A stretch of 64,000 bases of DNA. Source: Neofusicoccum parvum (taxonomy: Eukaryota > Ascomycota > Dothideomycetes > Botryosphaeriales > Botryosphaeriaceae). The stretch covers positions 310,001 to 374,000 of the forward strand of contig CP087209.1 of the NCBI GenBank assembly GCA_020912385.1, in the 5' to 3' direction. A model generated the notes under the pieces. The model was not told the DNA's origin. It ran no database searches and worked only from the letters and a program-made list of their open reading frames with translations. The position numbers were made by a program, and so were the translations under genes. Below are positions 46,391 through 56,747 of this stretch, one piece after another (the first letter of the stretch is position 1; the number at the start of each line of letters is the position of its first letter).

Positions 46391-47271
46391 ATGATTTTTC
46401 ATATATTTTTCCTTGCCTTCAGCCTCCTTACGTCTTTCGCAACCGCCGCCTGTTACTTCCCCAACGGCACCGATCGAAATGCGAACAAGGGCTTCGAGCC
46501 ATACCAGCCTTGCGTGGTCTCCGATGATGGCCGTCCGTCCATGTGCTGCCGTACAAACGACGGCAATCCTGACACCTGCCAACCCGATGGGCTTTGCCTG
46601 AACGACGATTTCGGCGGAATTCTCTGGCGCGAAGCGTGCACCGACAAGACTTGGACCGCGCCCGAGTGCATCAAGCTGTGCATCGACGGAGACATGGCTA
46701 AGTCCGATGTCAATGTCACGCAGTGCGACGACGGTAGCCTGTGTTGCGGGATGACGGCAGCCTCGCGAGCTTGCTGCGATCGCGGCCAGGGGAGGTGGAT
46801 CGTTAATGGTCAGGTGGTCGATACCAACCCCTCGGTTTCTGTAGCAGCCCTGCCGTCCAGGACATACCCGAACTCCTCCAATTTCGAGACAACATCGTCA
46901 TCTAGGGCACCCATAGTTGCGTCTACATCATCGAGTAAGTGCATAGCATGGTTAGAATACATCAGACAGCAGTTGACACTTCGATGATAGCTTCTCCAGA
47001 TTCTCTACCTTTGGGACCATCGGGCTCGAACGGTGCAATAATTGGGGGTTTGGTCGGCGGGCTCGGTGGAGCTTTGCTGATCATACTGAGTGTTTTGGCA
47101 ATGTTATGGCTGCACCGCTCACGATCAATCCGACGCGATGAAGACATTCCCATGCAGGATGTGGAAACATCACCACCAGTTATCACATCTGCCCGGAAAA
47201 AACATGACACTTGGATCAAGCCTGAGCTTGACGGCACCCCCATCAGCAGTACAAGTCATTTTGGTGGGTAA
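46391..47271 (+). CDS. Cys-rich ectodomain, single-pass membrane protein (two exons)
   Basis: The exons are 46391-46934 and 46991-47271, giving 274 residues. The 56-bp intron (donor GTAAGT, acceptor GATAG) joins the Ser/Thr-rich stalk to SPDSLPLGPSGSNG. The signal peptide is MIFHIFFLAFSLLTSFATA. The ectodomain has about 14 Cys in a pattern widespread in filamentous ascomycetes (ACYFPNGT at the start, a CC pair, C-x4-G-L-C, ACTDKTW, LCCG, ACC). A Ser/Thr-rich stalk follows, then a membrane helix GAIIGGLVGGLGGALLIILS continuing to LHRSRSIRR (stop-transfer) and a cytoplasmic tail of about 50 residues. It is probably a plasma-membrane sensor or wall-contact protein. That role is inference; no enzymatic motif is seen. 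Confidence 0.85.
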
Positions 47272-48091
47272 ACGAAGGAAACAGCTTTCGACGTAGGCAA
47301 GTGGTGTTGCAAGGTGATATAACTATTTAAATACCGTCTATTGTAATCACAGTCCTAGAACAAATTAATGAACCCGGAGCGAAGATGTCGGGTAGGCTGT
47401 GCTGTTATCAAACAAATGTTTCATCTACCCACAAACTAATCTCTTCAGGAGTGAGAGCAGGATTATCAACTAAGGTGACGTCATCGCGCTGGCCATTATC
47501 TGTATTACCACTGTAAAAGAATGTCTGCCAAGGGCTAGAACGGTCCAAGTTCCTGGTGTGCTGATATCTTCCAGCCGTTGGCTGTGTGCCTTGAGACTGC
47601 GAGCTGAGGCACAGCCGCGCCAACCCATTCATGAAGCCCCACGTATGCTGCAGCCTAGCCATTGTCGAAAGAGGAGCAGATTTCAGACGCAGTCGATCGT
47701 AGGCTCCGTCAATCGGATCAACTGATATGCAACCCGTACAACCTGCTGGTCATGAAGTTTTCCGACAACAAATTGCCGAGGATCATTTGGCTGCTACCTG
47801 GAGCTGACGCACCTGCACGATGTGACCGAAGCATACGTAGAGGCAGTGCGCATATATTTCGTACAAACAAGTTTTTTTGTGTAACAGAAGGCCTAACACA
47901 ACCCAATTAGACCCCTGCAGCTACAGCTGACCACGTAGCCCCCTGTTTTCAGCGCATATTGCAGGACAGCACGGTTCCAGGAGCACTTGGAAAAAATAAT
48001 AGTTTGCAACCCCCGCCCCTCGCCCTCCCAACCCCAACCCCAAGTCCTCCTCTTTTGTTCTCTGCGTTCGCCCAACCCGCCATTTCCGAAA
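47272..48091. other. Intergenic region with one unrecognised minus frame
   Basis: An 84-codon minus frame (47408-47662) begins MARLQHTWGFMNG and ends LTPEEISLWVDETFV. The end looks protein-like, but no upstream exon or family was found, so it is left uncalled. The rest is the probable promoter of the NLR-like gene. Confidence 0.4.
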
Positions 48092-51000
48092 ATGTCGCAA
48101 TCAGCTCAACTTTCGTTGCGAAGTCGCCCCACGAGCACCAAAGAATTACAATCCGCCTTGAACAGCTTTCAAAAAACATTGACCGATCAACAGCGTCAAG
48201 AGCTGGAATCTCTCAGAACCCAACCTGATCCAGCCGCCGTCCTCCAATTTACGACACTCTTGGATGAAAAGAACGCGAAAAGGCGGAGTCGCTGCATCGC
48301 CACCCGCGTGCAGACTATACTCACGTCTATACAGCAATTTCCAGCTGTCGTAGATACCTTTGTTTCGTCCAATCCCACAATAGCAGCATTGCTATAGGGC
48401 AGCGTCAAGTTCACGTTACTGGTAAATTCATACAACCAGCCAATTGTAACCATATTAACCATTGAAGTTCGCATCAAACTTCGGGTCCTACTTCGACAAG
48501 CTGTCTACAGTTCTCATGAACTTTGGCAGGCACTGTCCACGCTTCAACGAATATCAGGAGCTCTACTTAGACTCGACCAGGCTGCAGTCTAAATTGTGTA
48601 GCTTCTATTCAACACTTGTCTCCTGCTGTACTCAAGCAGTTGAAGTCATCCAGAGGCCGGGTATGTTATTTTGGATTTCATCGCAGTTATCTCATCATTG
48701 AACCTTTTAGGAATGACCCAATTTGCTCGGGGGATCTGGTCATCTTTTGAGCGTGAATTTAGTCACTATGAGCAAGAACTGCGCAATTGTAGCAAAGAAA
48801 TCAAGGAGGAGATCAGCTTGGCTGCACAGAAAGCCGCTGATCGAGAAAGGCGCGCTCAGTCTGAAGAGCGTAATAAGGCCGAATCCAGTAGGATGCGAGA
48901 CCTTCTGCATCGAAAGAAAGTTGAGAAATTCATAAATCAGACCGATGACCATAACCTTCAACTAGAGAAAGCACGATCGTGTAAGTAATAATATCCTCGA
49001 ATGTTTGAAGCCAAAACTTAGAATTCTAGTGCAGCAAAAGCGGAGTCTACTGGAAAAATTATCTGACTTTGACCACACTCGAGCTTATACACGAGCGCGC
49101 CAGCAGTGTATTGGCTCAACAGGTCAGTGGTTAGCCAAGAAGAAAGAGTTTCAAGACTGGATGGCCGACACAAACTCTTCCTTACTGTTACTCTCTGGAA
49201 AATGTAAGTCTTATCTTGAAGCTCTAAGGGCAATCCGCTGACCGTGGGTAAACGTAGTGGGCTCGGGAAAAACAATCCACACGTAAGTAGCATAATCCCA
49301 GAACATTCGTTTGTCTAAAAAAAGGTAGTGCAGGCATGATTGCCCAGTTATGTGGCGACCAAACATGTGTAAAAAGCATTGCCTACTTCTTCTGCCAGTT
49401 CGACACTGAGGCCTCATTGCGCGCGACCACAATTCTTAGTTCGCTTCTCAAGCAGATCCTAGATCCCGAAACGTTGTCGCACGAACAGCAATCTTGCCTG
49501 GAAAGTCTGCCTCGTTCAGGACCTTTAGGGATAGATGACATAGAACCGTTACTCAGAGACACACTCACTACGTCAACGAGTTACTTCATTGTCATCGACG
49601 CTATAGATGAGTGTCCCGAATATGAGAGGAACTCGCTTTTGAGGTGCTTGAGACGAATTGCCGAAATGCCAGGTCGGACAGTGAGAATATTCCTTTCAAG
49701 CCGTAATGGGAATGACTGGCGTATCAGGAATGCGTGCCAGGTCATTCATCAGGTGAGCACGGATTCACCCGAGTCTGAATTCGATCTCAAAACAATCGTC
49801 GGAAATAGGCTCGACGGCTTGTTAGAAGAGGGGGATTTGCAAGTCGGCGAGCTCCACCTTCGTCAGGAAATTGAAGATCAACTACTTCTGAAAGCGGATG
49901 GGATGTTAGTTTATTATCACTCGCCAGACCTATATCAGTCATGCTAATAAAAGATAGGTTTCTTTGGGTCGATTTCCAGTTGCAATACATATGCACTCGC
50001 GATTCCGATCACGATATCCGAGCAGCTCTTCAAAAACTTCCGGCCGGCCTGCCCGAGACATACGATCGATTGCTTGGCGGAATCCTAAAGAGCGGGAGAA
50101 TGGAGCTAGTGCAAAGGATCCTACGCTGGGTAGCTTGCGCTAAACGGCCGTTGTCACTTGAAGAGCTTCGAGAAGCTATCGCCATCGAGCCTCTCCAGAA
50201 CTCTTCCGAACCAGACCGCCAGGTGAACGATATAACACGTATCCCATCATGGTGTCACGGCCTGGTAACCTGCGATGAAGAAGATGACGCCCTTGAGTTC
50301 GCTCATTCTACTGTCAAGGAATTCCTCCTAGGAGAATGCCGAGATCAAGCCAATGCGGGCTTCCATTTCGAATTCGACGAAGCAGATCACCGTCTCGGAG
50401 AAATCTGCGTCACCTACCTGAATTTCAGCGATTTTCAAACACAGTTGGTCAAGTTGACCAAACCTAAACCCGCAGTTCGAGGGGAAGATATAATTGCAGC
50501 TACCATCCAGACTGCTTTGGGACCGAAGATTTCAGGTGTCATATCGAACGCATCGAAGTCTTCGCGAAAATTCTTCGGGATGAGGAAAGGACCAGCGACT
50601 GATTTTCCGTGGTCGTCAGAAGCGAACAAAGCAAATGCGTCCCAAAGTGTTCTCGAATCTCATCCTTTCCTCCAATATGCATCGATCTATTGGACGCTCC
50701 ATACCAGGCATTTCAGCAAGGAGACAACCTCTACTTGGAGGTTATGGAGCCGTCTGTTGCAAACAAGTAACGACATTGCTTTGACGAAGTGGACACCAGA
50801 GGAATTGTATAATCGGGAAGGAATTATCGAACAATTTGTCGAAGAGGAGCAGCATTTTGGCCTCCTTGAATGGATAGAGGCTAGTGAACAGCGACTTCAC
50901 CCCTCACAAGTTGATAGAATCCTCTCAAAAAGCGCCTCTAGGGGATCAATAGGGATGGTATCCAAGGTGCTTAAGATATGCGAAACAACAGAAGGAGGAA

Positions 51001-51185
51001 CATCTTATGCACTCCAGGCGGCAGCAGGAGGAGGCCATCTTCAGGTAGTAGAGAGGCTACTCAAAGCAGACGTCGATATCAATGCACCACCAGGAGGAAA
51101 TTTTGGAAAAACAGCACTCCAGGCGGCAGTAGAAGCAGGCCATCTCCAGGTAGCAGAGAAGCTCCGGCAAATGGGAGCAGCTTAA
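48092..51185 (+). pseudogene. NLR-like NACHT/ankyrin gene with one in-frame stop
   Basis: Seven exons: 48092-48421, 48468-48660, 48711-48980, 49030-49203, 49258-49282, 49329-49904 and 49958-51185. The six introns are 46-54 bp and all splice in frame over 932 codons. The N-terminal 290 residues resemble the helical domain (DUF7708 type) that often precedes fungal NACHT modules. The P-loop reads SGK-LGSGKT (residues 320-328), and the Walker B is YFIVIDAIDEC (about 416-426). ADGMFLWVDFQLQ and the winged-helix-like region follow. At the end come two ankyrin repeats of 35 residues that are near-identical in DNA. TAG at 48395-48397 falls where the family usually has Trp in a W-G-x-V-K motif; TGG to TAG is a single G-to-A change. 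A 48-nt in-frame intron ending at that TAG would bypass it but would remove conserved sequence. It is probably a recently lost allele of a self/non-self recognition receptor. Confidence 0.8.
51009..51168 (+). repeat. Near-identical 105-nt ankyrin-coding repeats
   Basis: Two copies of a unit, offset by exactly 105 nt, start GCACTCCAGGCGGCAG and differ at about six positions in the first 54. High DNA identity between ankyrin units is typical of fungal NLR repeat arrays that expand and contract. Confidence 0.8.
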
Positions 51186-51399
51186 GTATCTCTATAGTAT
51201 CACTACTCCGGGAAAATCCTGTTCAATCCATAAAATTAATCAAAGTTTCTAAGCAATAGAGAAAAGAAAAAGGAACTTGATTGTTTACGCTCCGGCACCA
51301 TATCCACACTCCGATGACGGTGGGCATCGTACATTACTTAGCGGCTGATGGGTGTGAAAAGTCGCCAGTGGTTGGTGTAGCCTCCTAGTGAAGGCTCCT

Positions 51400-51880
51400 C
51401 CCGTGGCTCATTCGAATGCTTGCCTTCGCTTAGTATCTGTCAATCCCCTACTCCATACGAAGAAGGTAAGTCGCGCTCTCGTGTTCTGAACAGCGGGCAC
51501 GTCTTTCTTAGTGGCGCGTCGGGCGAGCTCGTCCGCTTTGTCTTTTAGAACGGATGTGCTGGCGGTACCGTGTGGTATTTGGCTTAGAAGTGGCCTATAT
51601 GCTATTCGAGTCATACTCTAACCGGTAGAATTGCTACCTCTGGTTCGAGGATCGGTAGCGACACCATCTTATATGCTCCTATTACGGGCCTGGCCGTGAC
51701 CCTCTGCATTGATTCAAGCGAGTTGGAAATTTCCTGCTTCGCCGCTGGCGCCCATACTGGCGCTACATAATCAATTGTCAGCCTGACTGTCTAGTGAAGA
51801 GTTGCCGAACTGTGCTTGGCTGGATAGGTACCATTCCGTGGACCTCGAAGTAAGCAGGCGAGAGTCGGCACGTTAGGGGG
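51400..51880 (-). mobile_element. Decayed LINE (Tad-like) reverse transcriptase/RNase H fragment
   Basis: Reading the minus strand, 51786 to about 51625 encodes IDYVAPVWAPAAKQEI followed by SNSLESMQRVTARPVIGAYK, the conserved region after the reverse transcriptase core of fungal LINE elements. It is followed by stops (TGA, TAG). A separate frame near 51540 encodes KDKADELARRATKK, like the end of a LINE RNase H domain. Upstream, TVRQLFTR lies in another frame. The fragment is thus broken by frameshifts and stops and has lost both ends. It is inactive. Confidence 0.7.
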
Positions 51881-53130
51881 CTCGTGAAAAACATGTCTCC
51901 AGTGAGATCCTGCTGGGTGTCCTGGCCTCTTGCCATGACATGTTTTCGCTGATGAACACTCCTAGCTACGCATTAGCTAACGGTTACGAGGAGAAACCGT
52001 CTCACATGGCTATCCTATGCATGTCCCATGCGTTTCGCAAGCCACCGTAGCCGCCGCAGAATCGTTCAGGACAATCAATGGTCTAAATAGTCACACTATA
52101 CAGCTAAGTCCTTTAACTACGAGTCTGTCTGTGCCCTTACCCAGGCAGGAGAGAACAGAGATAGGGCGCCATGAGCCCGCTCTACATCGCTCGTGGTGGG
52201 TCGACGCGCTCAGTCCACATATTCGTGCAAGAAAAAAAAAATTAAGCAGGCGCCGAGTCCCAACCTCACACCTCGCGCACGCCACCGAGGAGCGATCATT
52301 TGGCGACAAGCTCAATGGCCAGCGCTCACTTTTCGGAGTTATGAAGTTGGCCAACATGCATCTGAAGAACGCCCCGCGCTGCACCCGCACTAATCCCAAT
52401 CCGGCGCGCGCTCGCCGAGTTTTCCCACCGCGAACACGACGCCGCGACGCAGGCTGGTCCAAAGCCCTTGCTTGCACTTTCTCCGCAGGGTCGCGGCGGC
52501 CGGGAAGCCCAGTCGTGGCGTCAGACTTCGTTGAAGCGCGGCACGCTGCTATCGACGTCGCCGCACGCCAGCCCCAACCCTCGTTCACCGCTGTGGCTGA
52601 GGATACAAGCTCCGGCTCCCCGGCTACGTGGAGGCATGAGAATGCGTGGGACAGAAGTTGCAGAGCCCTGCAGACTGGAGTAGCCTTGGTGGGGGTTGCT
52701 GATGTGTTTGCGGGCCTGGAGAAAAGAGGTGGTGGCCGTGAAAGCTATCGAATGCGAACTGCAGCGCTTCCACGGGCTCTCAGTCTGCCTCACGCACACA
52801 AGAGCAGCTGCTTCCGCCAGGCCGTTGGCTTCGTATTGCAAATTGTCCGATTTCGTTGGTGCACACGATCATTTTTGTCTGTTATGTCTTGTTTGTTCGA
52901 GACCGGGACTTGAGAAGCAAAATTTTTCGCTGGAATTTTTAGTGGGCAACTTCGTTACCACCGCTCGCCGCCTACAACGAAAAGCAAGATAAATGAATGG
53001 TTGCTACCATTGGGATACTTTCGGGACATTGGAGAACAGAAAAACAAAAAGAAATGTTGCTGTGTGCTCTCCGACGGGGACTGATGTTTGCGTTAGTAAT
53101 CATGCGTGCAAGGTATGTGATGAAGTCAAC

Positions 53131-53211
53131 CTACATCGAACCCCGGTCTCCCGCGCTTGCTAGAGCATGTGCTTTGACAAGCGGAAATCATCACCACTAG
53201 ACCATCGAAGA
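53131..53211 (-). tRNA. tRNA-Asp(GUC)-like element, 3' part degenerate
   Basis: On the minus strand TGGTCTAGTGG matches the A box, a TTGTCAA loop would present a GUC anticodon, GGGAGAC resembles the tRNA-Asp variable region, and GGGGTTCGAT resembles the B box. The T-stem 3' half and the acceptor 3' strand do not pair, so a working tRNA is unlikely. T-runs follow at about 53050 and 53044, where polymerase III could stop (about 165-nt transcript). It may be a tRNA pseudogene or the head of a SINE. Confidence 0.4.
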
Positions 53212-54132
53212 TGCTGAGCTCCTTAGAGGAGCTGATGGAGATGTTGTGACAGTGGCTGAGGACGCAAAACTTATAACGTGAAGCAAAAACCTTTCTCGCG
53301 CTTGAGAGAAGACTGACAGTGATATATTAAAAGAAAGACCAGGATTGGAGAGAGAGGTTAGGTGAGATTTTTGACGAATCCAGAACCATGGCGTAAGTGG
53401 CGTTGACGCATTCCTGTGTGACCGAGCGTGGCAAACGTGTCTCGTATACAGGGTCCATGACCCGGCTATGCTATGCGGTGTGTCTGTTCGGAAAATCGGC
53501 GAGGATTTTTTGGGGAAATCCAGCCCCGCAAATCCACGCTGGACACCGTAGGTGTGCACCTGCGGATGCCGTAGTTGTACTGGGTGATATTACTCGTTGC
53601 AACAGGGTCCGGCTCAAAGTTGGACCAGCAAACGTACGCAGTACCAGTGTTGACTACCGGCAGCCAGAAGTGTAATGCAGGGACGTATGAAGCTCCAAGA
53701 CTCCCGTTCCTCCCGTTCTCCCTCATTACATCTACGACGCTACAATAAACTTAGTAGAAACTGTTGCAGCAATATCCAAACGCATTGAAAATGACTATCT
53801 TCGTCTCCAGTTTCCCAGATTCTGGCAGCAAGGCAAGCTCTTCAAGTATCCAAGCAAAAAGGCCTTCGCCTTAACGCGTACGAAATAGATCAACCGTCAC
53901 CATCCAGACGAAAACCTGGCCGAACTTCTCTGCTCACGCGAAGGTCAATCCTACACGACCGCCTGCGACCACGCCATCCCAGTACCGACCGGGCTACGCA
54001 AACGACACGGATCGGAAGAGCGCCCACGAACGAATGATGAAACGATGAAGCCCCGCAAGACTTTTTGGAAGACGTGGGTCCTGTTCTTGCAAGGGTGGGA
54101 GGCGTGTTTGATCCCCTCGATGCCTTGGCTCG

Positions 54133-56385
54133 TCAAGGCCCATCGAAGCTGAACGAATCCGCCGAGAATGGGTCGAGGAACCAGCTCTCGGCAGGCAATC
54201 CCAGAATGAACTCCAACTCCTTATCCTGGAATGTGTCGGCGGGGTCGACAAACTGAGAGTCATGGAGTTCCTTGTCTGGGCCTTGAGACGGTAACCGCGA
54301 TTCGCGGGTGTTGGGGCCAGCATGAAACAGTGTTGAAGCAGCATTTGCAGTTCCATCAGCAATCTGGGTATCGCGAGCCTCTGGAGGCATATTTGTATTT
54401 CGAAATGTTCCTATATTTGCGGGTTGGAGTCGAGTGGTGGGCTGATGTCGATTCAGGAATGAGTCCACCAGTAGATGAAATTTTGGGTTCGGGTATCCCG
54501 CAAGGAGCATGGAGATGCTTCGGGCTATGTTGATCAAGTGTCTTTCGCGTGCTATCTCGGGATACGTCTTAGCAAGCGTGAGTGCAAGTGCCGCTGAGAA
54601 AGTGTTAGCTGCGAGTATCTATTCAGAGAGAAAATCACTTACTTGAAAATGTGATGGTCAAGGCCGAATAGGTGGGTGAAAACTTGAGATGCCACCTGAA
54701 AGCCGCTTTGTCTGTAATGAATCGAAGGTGGTCGATGACTACTATCAATGTATCTCTGCTCAGTGTGTTGAACAATGCAAGTGTAGCTTTGGGTCCTTCC
54801 TGGGTAGATTTCTGTCTCTGTAATTTGCTGAGGACAGCGCAGTAGACCAGAACAGTTGCGTAATTTCTTTGGACAGCCAGACTGATTCGTTGAAAGGAAG
54901 TATCATCGTAGCTGTGCTCTATAGTTTTTATCATCTGTTAATTCAATTCTGAGGCTTGACTAAGCAGCGGCCCGTCTTTACCTTTGTGAGACTGACTCCA
55001 CGTTAATTCCCACCAACTGATCTCCTCTCTCGCGTCTCGAAGTAGAGAAGATGCGTCATAGAGAAGAGTGCTACTGTTCTCGATGGCTTTCTGCCACTTT
55101 TCTACTAAACGTGAGCAAGACAGACGCAGCCGCTTCTGTTGGATATTGCTTACCCCGTGTTTGGAGAAGGCATATTATAGACATGAAGCGGAGATCCAAG
55201 TGACGGAAATGTGGGTGCCTGAGAAACTCCAAGACTCTTGTTTCGTCTTCCCATCCGAACCGAGATTTCCGGGCAGTTCCGAAAGCAATCTCACGTTCCA
55301 AGTGGAAAAGTATAAGCCAGGTGCGAGCATCTCGTGCCTGGGCCACCGTTGTAGTATCACCGCGTCTTGAGGCATCCAATATTGAGCAAAATGCCCTGTC
55401 AAGTCCGATATCCAGGGCCATGTTGACTGCATGGGCAAGGGCGAACCAGGACTTTTCCGACCAGGCCGCCAAAATTATCAGCGCCTGAACAGTTTCGGTC
55501 GGAGCCGGACCATTGAAAAGGCTTTGAGCCGCCAGAATATCAGCCTCTGCACGACACAGTCTTGGGAACTCTTCCATCTCAGGCTCGGTTCTGCCCGCAA
55601 TGGAGAGAATGCACGTGAACAGAAAGGTCGAAATTCGACGGATTTTGTCAAAGGTGTCCAGAGTTGGATCAAAGAGAGGAAGATAAGGGTTGCTTCCATT
55701 CATGTAGCTGTTTTGACAGTTAGAACCTTGAAAATATTGATTTCGCAAGCCAAGTGTAGGGGACCGACATGTTGAATAGCCTACGAGCTTGATCTTCTTC
55801 GATCAGATTTTTGGTTATGACGTCCTCCACAGGTTCTGGTAGTGCATCGAGTGTTCTGTTTAGAGTACGTGAGAAGCCCATATCAGAGGTGTTCGAACGA
55901 GTCCAGTTTTTATCCCCGAACGATGTTTGCGGAGAGCAAGTTGGAGCCAGGTCATGGACGGTGCTGACTGGCGCGCTCAACTGTTCCGGGGAAAGACCAT
56001 CCTCGTCCCTGAGACTTGAAACACACACGTGCTGCTCATGCGTATAATCTGCGGATGGGTTTCTATCCAAGTGACGATCCGACGAGATGGCCGCAGTTCG
56101 TCCATCGGTCAGCGACGCAACATGCTGCTTCAGTTTCCGGATCTCTTCCCTCAAGTCATCCTCTTCTGGGTGTTTTCGCTTCCTGGATGGCTCGACCAAG
56201 TCGAAGATGCACTCGGCTCCAGAGGAACAACACCTCTTACAGGGTGGATTGTCGTTACCCTCACAGCGCATTTTCAGTCTTCGGCATGGCCGGCATGCCT
56301 TGAAAGTCTTGGCCGGAGTGCGTTCCAGGCCTGTGGAGCTCTCGTAAGGGGTACGAGCGGGGCCATTGTCGTTGTTTCCGGACAT
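54133..56385 (-). CDS. Zn2Cys6 transcription factor with fungal TF domain (five exons)
   Basis: The exons are 56385-55769, 55707-55154, 55104-54982, 54918-54643 and 54593-54133, giving 676 residues. The introns are 61, 49, 63 and 49 bp; the first donor (GTCGGT) is weak but the join RRLFNIYMNGSNPYLPLFDP fits the family. The zinc cluster is at residues 31-59 (ACRPCRRLKMRC, PPCKRC, AEC), followed by a basic linker and a heptad-like EEDDLREEIRKLKQHVASL for dimerisation. The fungal-specific TF domain includes FPRLCRAEADILAAQSLF and AWSEKSWFALAHAVNMALDIG. A C-terminal Pro/Gln/Asp-rich region ends in acidic-aromatic WFLDPFSADSFSFDG, a likely activation segment. The gene diverges from a transaldolase gene, and the shared promoter has two CCG-N4-CGG palindromes that a Zn2Cys6 dimer could bind. 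Control of the transaldolase is inference. Confidence 0.9.
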
Positions 56386-56548
56386 TCCTGATCACCAACT
56401 GCCATGCCGACACCGCTCGGACTGAGAAATCGATGAAGGTGCGGTCGAGAAGGACGACGTCCATGATGTGGAGGCCCAACTCCGCACTCGAAGTAGCCTG
56501 AAGTGGACAAGCTCTAGGGCTGAACCATCACGCAACAGCCCCGGCAAA

Positions 56549-56558
56549 CCGGCGCCGG
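56549..56558. promoter_or_regulatory. CCGGCGCCGG palindrome, copy 1
   Basis: A perfect 10-bp palindrome that reads as CCG-N4-CGG, the inverted-triplet form used by Zn2Cys6 dimers. Confidence 0.45.
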
Positions 56559-56589
56559 ACAGAAACGGCCACGACTTCTACCGGCCGCT

Positions 56590-56599
56590 CCGGCGCCGG
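56590..56599. promoter_or_regulatory. CCGGCGCCGG palindrome, copy 2
   Basis: Identical to copy 1 and 41 bp away, close to four helical turns, so both would face nearly the same side of the DNA. Confidence 0.45.
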
Positions 56600-56631
56600 G
56601 AGAGATCACGCAATTCAGTACACCACGACCG

Positions 56632-56640
56632 TATATATTT
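56632..56640 (+). promoter_or_regulatory. TATA-like box of the transaldolase gene
   Basis: TATATATTT lies 108 bp upstream of the transaldolase start codon. Confidence 0.5.
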
Positions 56641-56747
56641 AGCCTAGTTGAAGCTGACGCTCTAGTTTCTAAAGGACGTTCTTGAGCTCGCAAGGAATTC
56701 AAAAGAAAGAAAAAGTAGTACACTGCCTCCAGAACACTACCGCCACC

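Larger units (their letters stand above)
51186..54132. other. Gene desert with transposon remnants
   Basis: No intact gene is supported. It contains a decayed LINE fragment (51400-51880, minus) and a tRNA-Asp-like element (53131-53211, minus). The 298-codon frame at 52017-52913 overlaps a minus frame and has no domain. Confidence 0.5.
56386..56747. promoter_or_regulatory. Divergent promoter, Zn2Cys6 regulator and transaldolase
   Basis: These 362 bp separate the start codons. They contain two identical CCGGCGCCGG palindromes and a TATA-like stretch at 56632-56640, about 108 bp before the transaldolase ATG. Confidence 0.55.

Noticed and set aside
47408..47662. 84-codon minus frame ending LWVDETFV
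   Set aside because: The C-terminal end looks protein-like, but no start-proximal exon, domain or splice partner could be found.
52017..52913. 298-codon plus-strand frame in the gene desert
   Set aside because: No domain, mixed composition, and overlapped by a 165-codon minus frame. The neighbouring DNA contains transposon relics.
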